A stretch of 5,606 nucleotides of DNA from DATDAH01 sp036525535. Its GTDB lineage: Bacteria; Actinomycetota; Acidimicrobiia; Acidimicrobiales; DATDAH01. This document shows positions 5,597 to 5,606 of the stretch, one piece after another (positions within the stretch are counted from its first letter, which is position 1; each line of letters begins with the position of its first letter). Below the pieces are notes generated by a model. That model saw nothing but the letters and a program-made list of their open reading frames with translations, was not told where the DNA came from and did no database searches. The stretch covers positions 1 through 5,606 of the forward strand of contig DATDAH010000279.1 of the NCBI GenBank assembly GCA_036525535.1, given 5' to 3'. The position numbers and the translations under genes were made by a program.

Positions 5597-5606
5597 GTTG
5601 GCGTCC

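Noticed and set aside
1..5606. Mobile element, CRISPR array, tRNA or phage-like system
   Set aside because: No transposase or integrase motifs, no regularly spaced direct repeats, no tRNA-like cloverleaf and no defence-type domains were seen on either strand.

Overview
The window is high-GC, tightly packed bacterial DNA with strong G/C bias at third codon positions. It holds one partial and four complete genes. Base composition, AGGGGG/AGGAGG-type ribosome binding sites, and lipoproteins with a Thr/Ser/Asp-rich linker straight after the lipid cysteine point to an actinobacterium. The style of the binding proteins suggests Acidimicrobiia, but that is inference from memory and not a placement.

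Layout: (1) 1-798, plus strand: the body and C-terminus of an NAD(P)-binding dehydrogenase of the 3-hydroxyisobutyrate dehydrogenase (beta-hydroxyacid dehydrogenase) family, cut at its N-terminus by the window edge. (2) 799-849: a short convergent gap filled by a strong GC-rich hairpin, likely a shared terminator. (3) 850-5566, minus strand: four genes in one direction. In transcription order these are alpha/beta hydrolase B (5566-4655), substrate-binding lipoprotein B (4587-3268), alpha/beta hydrolase A (3260-2277) and substrate-binding lipoprotein A (2163-850). (4) 5567-5606: the 5' flank of hydrolase B, with a perfect 16-bp palindrome.

The minus-strand genes form a repeated hydrolase / binding-protein pattern. 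The two binding proteins are clear paralogues, about 72% identical by hand count over some 389 gap-free positions, lying exactly 2418 bp apart. The two hydrolases belong to the same broad HSL-type esterase family but are far more divergent, so the unit was not simply copied recently as a whole. Lipoprotein B and hydrolase A are 7 bp apart and probably translationally coupled. Palindromes lie upstream of hydrolase B, lipoprotein B and lipoprotein A; the first two share the core CCGWCCGGWCGG and may be sites for one regulator.

A plausible reading is a small uptake and catabolism cluster. The exported lipoproteins would capture a small organic ligand, the cytoplasmic esterases would cleave ester or amide compounds, and the dehydrogenase may or may not belong to it. 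No ABC permease or ATPase is present in the window, so the transporter partner must lie elsewhere or be absent. I see no RNA genes, insertion sequences, CRISPR arrays or phage features, and no clearly unprecedented system. The points most worth a second look are the alternating paralogue layout, the mosaic divergence of the binding proteins, the shared palindromes and the unusual active-site motifs of hydrolase A.
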